Shown here: piece by piece, positions 57,401-64,000 of the stretch
Layout of the letters: the number at the start of each line of letters is the position of its first letter
How positions within the stretch are numbered: position 1 is the first letter of the stretch
Assembly: GCA_035578155.1 (NCBI GenBank)
Contig: JAPWDM010000005.1
Span: 38,278,108 to 38,342,107 of the forward strand
Length of the DNA: 64,000 bases
Source of the DNA: Brachynemurus nebulosus
Lineage: Eukaryota; Arthropoda; Insecta; Neuroptera; Myrmeleontidae
Direction: 5' to 3'
Translations under genes and position numbers: made by a program
Notes under the pieces: model-generated
The model's database searches: none
What the model was told of the DNA's origin: nothing
The model's input: only the letters and a program-made list of their open reading frames with translations

Positions 57401-57870
57401 CTATGAGTCATTGATATGATATATGAACCAATGAAGACGCAGCTTATTTTTTCTATTTTCATCAATAAATTATTTTAATGTAATAACAAAAATGGTGCAT
57501 GATTCACCCAGATGGTAGATATTTAATATTTTAGTCATCATTTTCGGGGAGAAGTAGATGTTTAAATTCTTTAGACGTTTTTAACGACGATGGAGAAAAA
57601 TTTACACTAATATGTAATCTGTAATATTTTAATATGACTTACTAGCACTAAAACTTCTAAGGCAACTATTTATAAAAACAAGTCGTCAGGCAGTCGTGAG
57701 GTTGTTATTCTGGATTTGACGACGATTAAGTACTACTTCATGTGCTAGGCAGCAGTTCTCCCGACAATGCTACCAAGAATCTGTGATAAAAGTTCAAGAT
57801 CAGAGATTGGGACACTTATGTGTTTCAGACGTCATTAAAATCCTCTGTGCACCAATTAAATATTTACACA
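54401..57870. other. AT-rich non-coding stretch
   Basis: No gene supported. A possible MITE spans about 55695-56042: GAGTTTACATTAA near the left end, and GAGTTTACACTGG inverted at the right end. A GC-rich patch (56150-56235) carries GGCGCGGGCTCTCAGG and TGCATCGGCTGCCACCC; its origin is unknown. Confidence 0.45.
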
Positions 57871-57877
57871 AACACAG

Positions 57878-58060
57878 AACGTCTCAAATTGACATCCCTT
57901 TTTGGGGAAAGTTATGAAAAAACTTCTACCACGACAAAATACGTCTCAAATTGGCATCGCTGGCGATGAAATTAGCAGATCATCATCCGCTAACAAAATA
58001 CGTTTCATATCGGTACACGCTGGCGAAGAGGTCTCAACACAATAGGTCTCACGAAGTAAT
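57878..58060. repeat. Degenerate tandem repeat of about 58 bp
   Basis: ACGTCTCAAATTGACATC, ACAAAATACGTCTCAAATTG and ACAAAATACGTTTCATATCG recur at about 57-59 bp spacing, the last two followed by CGCTGGCGA. Confidence 0.6.
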
Positions 58061-59853
58061 TCCATGTGTCCCGTTTTGCCAATTTCACTACAAAACATTA
58101 ATGAGTATATTTCATAATATTTTGATTGCAAAAGACATAGGTAGATATTACAAAAATAAATTATAATTTCACAAATAAATTACAAAAAAGCTAAAACTGT
58201 CAGAAAAATTTATTTCATTATGAAAAATCTTTTTTACGTTTGAAACAGAAAAATATTTGTGTCACGTGAAAAAAGAAAATAAACAATTTTAATTGAAGAA
58301 AGATTAATGGCCAAGTAAAATTTATAAGTAAAAAAAAGCAGAGAATGTTTAAACAAAACAATCTGAATCAGTCTATAGCCAACCAAGCTTGTAGGTTGAT
58401 TAATCGCTAATCATACACAAACGACTACATTCATAAAAAAATTTTTCATTCATTTTTTTATGTAACAAAAAATATTTCGAGTATTTCCACTCTACGACGG
58501 TTGAATTCAATAGTGCAACAATTGTTGACAAAATTCAGACAGACAAAATGAAAGACGCGCGTGAGAAAACTAGCATCTGGCAGACGTTTGTTCAATGAAT
58601 AATGGAAATAGCTTTATATCCCTTCTAAAAATTACTCTAGAAGTTAATAACTCCGATCAACAGAAATTTTGTATTCTGACCGTTAATTACTAAGCAGAAA
58701 AAATATAAACTTTCCTGGAAAAGTTTGCAAAACCAACTGTAAAAGAAAGAAGGTTTTTGCTACGATAGAGAAAAACTAAACTAAACTTTTAAAAAGAAAG
58801 GATAATGGTTTTGATAGGGTTTTGCAGATCCGTAGGAAGGAGAGCTCAATAGGCATCGGAAGGGAGAAAACTTGCTAGAAAAAAGAACTCAACTTTTACA
58901 GTAACTGTTCAAATTTACCTCGACTTGTTCAAATGTCATGGGATATTTCAACGTGAAGAACCAAAAAAGAAAGAAATGGACAAGAGCTCACATTTAGAAA
59001 AGAAAATTTTGTATCCATCATTGCTATTTCATCATAAAGAAGTCATTATTACATAACTATTCTAACGTGTTAAAAAGGTTAAATAAACAGAACTAAAAAA
59101 ACCTATGTTTAGTTTCTTGAAATTTCACTCATTATTGCGGAAAGACCCTTCAAAGAAACTCCAAAATTATAATTCCAATTTGTTTAAAGATATTGTACAA
59201 TAACCTAAACAAATTATACTTACAGCTTTATCGAATTCAAATTACCCGCAAAACATGAAAGAATATATTTTGCAATAATTTTAAAATGTCTTTGAACTGT
59301 GTGCGTGGCATTCTACCGTTTTCACCAAAATAAATGTTTAATCTCTTTCGGTGCTATTATTATTACATAAAATTTTATATATAAATACTGTTTTTTTGTA
59401 TTTTTTTTTTTTTTGTGTTGTCACAGTCGTTTCTGTTCGTAACAGTTTACAAAAATATTTCTTTTCACGTTTTGTGCCAACGAAAAACATTTAAGTATAC
59501 ATATATTCGGGAAAATATAATATTGAATATATTTGCCAGTAAAAATTCTTATTTTATTGATAACATTCCAAGTAGGTTATTAATATAAACGAGCATTTAT
59601 ATTTTTCAAACTGCTGGAAATCAACAACCAACCAAACAGTAATGATTTTTTAATGGGACGCCAACTTTTTATTTTGAAATTTCTTTTATTCGAAAGAAAA
59701 TATCAATCATTACACTAACAATACATTTTTAGTCGAATTTTCTCCGAAAAATTAGACTTATACAGTCTATACGATAAGAGCTGCGAGAGGCGAGAGTAGG
59801 GGCGCTATCCGTTTTCGGACCCGTAGAACACGAATATGTAGAAAAAAAAAATG

Positions 59854-59858
<5 letters not shown>
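58061..59858. other. AT-rich non-coding stretch
   Basis: No gene or repeat recognised apart from homopolymers. Confidence 0.5.

Positions 59859-59919
<61 letters not shown>
59859..59919. repeat. (TA)n microsatellite
   Basis: About 60 bp of TA. Confidence 0.97.
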
Positions 59920-59920
<1 letters not shown>

Positions 59921-60235
59921 CCCGCCACCTTTTAATTTGTGTAGGGCCCCTCTATGGAAGTTAAGAGATGAAATTTGGTAAATGGGGCTCATTTTCGAGG
60001 CACCTCATACTATCAAAGTGGGGTCAAATTTTGGGCAAATTTTTTTTCTGACCCGACCTTTAAGGGGGTGGTGGGGGGCGGAAAAGCAATAAAACTTTTT
60101 CAAACCGGTTTTAAATAATGTGTCGGTCAATTATCTACAACATATCCAAAATTCAGCTTGCTAGGATGATATGGTGGGAGTAGAGGGGGGAAAAACGATT
60201 TTCGCTGGATCTAACAGGCCCCCAGCCCCCCAGAA

Positions 60236-60830
60236 TTAACGTAGAGGGTTGAAATTTGGTGTGTTGATAAAGTTCGTACCTAGGTTGTGCTTTTTGGAGG
60301 TTTTAATATTTTACCCCCACCCCCCTCATTTTTAAGCTACAATTTCATGCATTTTCGACGTTTTCGAAGTTTGTACCACTCGCACAGGTCACCCGAATAA
60401 ACCTAGAGGGCTGACATTTTGTATTCGGATTGAGTTAGTATCAAGGGGGTGCCTTTTGGGGGTCTCGACTTTTAACCCCTACCCCCACCATTTTTATACC
60501 CAAAAGAACATGATTTTTCTTGTTTTTTAACAGTTTCGTTCGGGTCAAAATCTCCCCAAATAAACCTAGAGGGCTGAAATTTGGTGTACAGGTTAAGCTA
60601 ATAGCCAGACACTGTTTTTTGGAGGTTTCAACTTTTAACCCTTACCCCCACGATTTTTACGCCAATATTTCCTTAATTTTTTTGCTTGTTTTCTAACACG
60701 TCTAGAGACTCCATAAGGAAACCTAGAGGGCTGAAATTTTGTACGTGTATTCAGTTAGTATCCAGCTAGTACCCTGTAGGGAGTCCACATCACTTTTCCC
60801 CCCACTTCTCCCATTTTTACATCGGAATTG
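60236..60830. repeat. About 160-bp tandem repeat, four units
   Basis: The anchor CCTAGAGGGCTGAAATTTGG (variants) occurs at about 60239, 60403, 60566 and 60721. Each is followed by GTTAGTATC-like text, TTTTGGAGGT, TTTAACCC.TACCCCCAC and an AT-rich end. Units are diverged. A related degenerate piece (GAAATTTGGTAAATGGGGCT) lies at about 59970. Confidence 0.85.
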
Positions 60831-60839
60831 AATGCTATT

Positions 60840-61064
60840 GTTAAATGTGTTTTAAAAGCATTATGTTTATTCTAAATACAAGTAGGCGAATAGTAATTTT
60901 AAAAAATTTAAAAAAAGTGAATACAATTTTTTTAACAAATGAAATACATACATATTAAGTAATTTGCAAATGTTATTAAAGTCACTGTTTATTTATTTAT
61001 TTAATTATTATTTAGGAATTTTGGATTTTTATTATTTATAAAATAGAAATTTTGGATTTTTTTG
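60840..61064. other. AT-rich spacer
   Basis: No gene recognised. Confidence 0.4.
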
Positions 61065-61753
61065 GAAAGAAAAAATATCTTCATAAAAGCCTTCCAGTTT
61101 ACTATTTAAGTTCCTTTTTTAATATTTAAAAGTAAAACACAAAGGCAATTGGCGGATAAGCATGGATAGAAATGCCCTCGTACGAATTGTGTTGGCTTTT
61201 TCCCTGTTAACTTCTATCGGCACAAAATTGAAATTTATTGAGATTCAGCCCTTAAAAACTTAAAATCTTTTTATAAAGCCCCGATCAACCGGACATTATC
61301 AGTTTTGAAACCACCAAAATTACAAATCGCTTGTGGACTTTCAATTATATTTCGCTTGTAGACACTCAATACCGAAGAAATAATTTTTTTTATATTTTTT
61401 TTTATTTTTTATTTTTTATTTTTTTATTTTTTTTGAAAGAAAAAATATCTTTATAAAGGCCTTCCAGTTTACTATTTAAGGTCCTTTTTTAATTTTTAAA
61501 ACTAAAACATAAAGGCAATTAGCGGATAAACATGGGCAGGAATGTCCTCGTACGAATTGTGTTGGCTTTTTTTCTGCTACCTGTTTTCGGCACAAAATTG
61601 AAATTTACTGAGATACAGCCCTTAAATACTTAAAACCTTTTTTTAAAGCCTCGATCAGCCGAACACTCATCACCAGTTTTGAAACCAACAAAATGACAAT
61701 TCGGTTGTAGACTTTCAATCACATTTCGCTTGTAAACATTCAATACCGAAGAT
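61065..61753. repeat. 370-bp direct duplication
   Basis: Units 61065-61380 and 61435-61753 share GAAAGAAAAAATATCTT, GCCTTCCAGTTTACTATTTA, CTCGTACGAATTGTGTTGGC, GGCACAAAATTGAAATTTA and CACTCAATACCGAAGA in the same order at 370-bp spacing. A (TTTTA)n-like tract separates them. Confidence 0.9.
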
Positions 61754-61759
61754 GAAGGG

Positions 61760-64000
61760 GAAAATTCGACTACCGTGATGGGGCCCCGCTGCTCACGGCG
61801 TTTTTTATTATGCCTCTTCTTATATGAAAGAGTTATTAAGGTCAATAGTAAAAATTTGGCATTATTATTTAGTATTGAATACAAGCGAAGGACAAATTTA
61901 GTAACTCTTTGTAGTAACTAAACCAGAAGTGATCTTGATAATCAACTTTAAAGCCTCCTCAGCAGCCCCAGTCGCTTACAATATTAATATTAACTTCAAT
62001 GAATAAAATGACAAATACCTACAAGAATTTTCTGTACCGCAGTAAATAGACCAGATTTCCTTCTTGCTTCAAACTATTAAATAATAATAATTAAATAATC
62101 CTGCTCATAACATCACTTTTTTAACCGCAAAATCACTTTAAAGGGCAACAATTGATGTCTAATAAGAACCGAAATCCTACTCGAAATCCCATTTGCTTAT
62201 TGCTATAATACGGTCCTACAAGTAATACCTATGTACCGAGTTTTGCTAAAACTGATAAGATGTAATTGCATTTGGTTGTGAAACTTGACAGGTACCTCTT
62301 CAGAACAGAACACACATAAAAGAAAAGAGTAAATAAATCTAAATTAATATACTTGGTTAACAGCAGAGGTTTATAATATTTGGCTAGAGGCCAGTATACT
62401 CCACTCTCTACTTATAACTTATCTTCAAAGAAAGTGTTTAATTATCAGGAGTAACCTTTTTTTTCAATCTCTTCAGAAAAGGAGAATATTGTTGTGCTCG
62501 GGAATAACCAGCTATTCTCAAAGTAATTCCATCTTTTTGAACTTCTTCAACCAAACGTTCGAAAATATTGTCTCTCTTAAAAGAAGAATATAAACAGTAA
62601 GTTCTCCCACCATTTTCTTCTATTATATCATATTTTTATGACGTAATTTTATTAATATGTCACTTGCAGACTCCCAGTAATTAAACGAGGATTAACGGGA
62701 TAACTATTAAATAATTGTCTAATCGTATACATATATCTCCCCCTGGCGGTGTGCACTTTATTTAAACCATATCATTCTTCCCACTATATTTTTTCAATAG
62801 ACCATCTAACCTCCTCCTTCTCTCTCCGTCCAACAACGCACTGATACGAGTTAATGTTTTATCTGTCCTTTTTCTACACAGAGAGATGTTAATTAAAACA
62901 GATCTATTTTGCTGATGTTTGTGAACCTTTACGTAATTTACTTGTGACGAGAAATTGTAGAAATAGTGAAATTGTCTCGACAACGTCTGCAAACAACAGT
63001 TGAAGAGAGTTGGAGTGTACATACTATATCGTTGGAATCATCCCGTTCATGCAGATATCTTTTTCCACCACCTCATCACCGAACGTCCTCAAGTTTAACT
63101 TCTATTGTCTTGAAATAAAGTTATAAATTCTAGTTGCATTCACGACAGATAATAGACGTATATATGTCTGAAGTAAAGTCTATTCGATGGTAATGGTTTC
63201 AATAGAGTTACAATTGTTGAAAATGCTATGGAAAACCACAAGAAAGTGTTATAAGGCATAAATAAGATTACAGTACGAAGAACTTGTGTAGCTTAAAAAT
63301 ATCGGGACATACTATATTAGCTTTCTACGGTGAAGTTGTTTGAAAATATTTTTATAATATTATAATTATAAATAATACCTATCTGTTTGAAAAGAATTTG
63401 ACTCACCTAGGATATTACTACGAAATTTTTTTTTGAAATTACTGCTTTTTGTCGCTTATTCATTAACACAGCCAAACCAGAGAACTTTAGTAGAAATAGG
63501 TGTAAAAAATATACAGTAGTAGTCACTAAATACACACGTCTAAATTACCAGTTAAGTACTGAAAAATACGTGAATCATTATCGGAAATTAAAAATTCTAC
63601 AATTTCATGATGAAATAAACATTAAAAAAAATATAGAAGGTATTTGCAATAAATAATAATGCAATATACCCTATTTTTTTCTTCCATATATGTTTGAGAT
63701 ACCACACATATTCCGGAAAAACGCAAAAACCCGTATCCCCTAATTTTTGATGCTCGTTCTATTTATGATGATAAAAATTTGATACACTGAACCACTCAGG
63801 CTGTACAAGAAAATTTACCCCATTTTGACCCCTCCAGCCCTTCTTATGAACCCAACCCTGGTCTAACCTATACAGGTGAACAAGTCAATTTAAAGTTTTC
63901 CTCTATTTCTTATAGTTTTCGCGATATCTTAAAAAATACGATTTGAACCCCTAACTTTAGGGGCTGGTTTCATCTCCCAAACGTGGCCGATAAAAAAAAT
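61760..64000. other. AT-rich non-coding stretch
   Basis: No gene or repeat recognised. Open frames of up to 86 codons lack family motifs. Confidence 0.5.

Noticed and set aside
1..64000. tRNA, rRNA or CRISPR arrays
   Set aside because: No A/B-box plus cloverleaf, rRNA core or spacer-repeat pattern was found; tandem repeats here are contiguous without unique spacers.

Overview
This window is a gene-poor, strongly AT-rich stretch of a eukaryotic nuclear genome, most likely an insect or other arthropod. I see no convincing host protein-coding exon, tRNA or rRNA. What can be identified is transposable-element biology: Ty3/gypsy, Polinton-like, Tc1/mariner-type, PIF/Harbinger, hAT and piggyBac-type (TTAA) elements, a jockey/CR1-type non-LTR retroposon, MITEs, several minisatellites and six long (TA)n tracts. 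The species is not identifiable from sequence alone.

The main structure is a three-layer nest at 12402-32000. The outermost layer is a short (about 259 bp) TTAA-flanked MITE (CCCTAGAACGACAA ends). It was split by an 8.5-kb Ty3/gypsy retrotransposon (LTRs 12436-14313 and 29882-31763, CATG target duplication, coding on the minus strand, gag and pol joined by a canonical A AAA AAC slip site). The integrase region of that retrotransposon was split by a 10.8-kb element (14843-25652). This innermost element has AGT...ACT termini and a perfect 6-bp duplication TTTATA, which is the terminal signature of Polintons/Mavericks. It carries no DNA polymerase B, integrase, ATPase or capsid gene.

The 10.8-kb element is built from two inverted arms of about 3.8 kb around a 3.2-kb centre. 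Each arm carries the same two genes: a 161-residue protein starting with a D-I-Q-G motif, and a 58-residue basic protein. One copy of the first is killed by a stop codon. The centre encodes a C2H2 zinc-finger protein overlapping an acidic repeat protein, a 120-residue possibly OB-like protein, and two tandem copies of a 62-residue protein with 16 cysteines. CCACC/GTGG-rich arrays, canonical TATA/Inr promoters and subterminal repeats rich in TACTGTAC accompany these genes. This gene set is the best candidate here for an undescribed system.

The flanks hold ordinary repeats. 1-12.4 kb has MITEs and otherwise featureless AT-rich DNA. 32-45 kb has MITEs, a dispersed repeat family in several copies, and an apparently intact Tc1/mariner-type element whose transposase contains one short intron (39359-41462). 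45.7-48.7 kb is a 5'-truncated non-LTR element with one frameshift. 48.7-53.2 kb is a nested inverted-repeat region with a Harbinger fragment and a 120-bp satellite array. 53-64 kb is AT-rich DNA with a 160-bp array and a 370-bp duplication.
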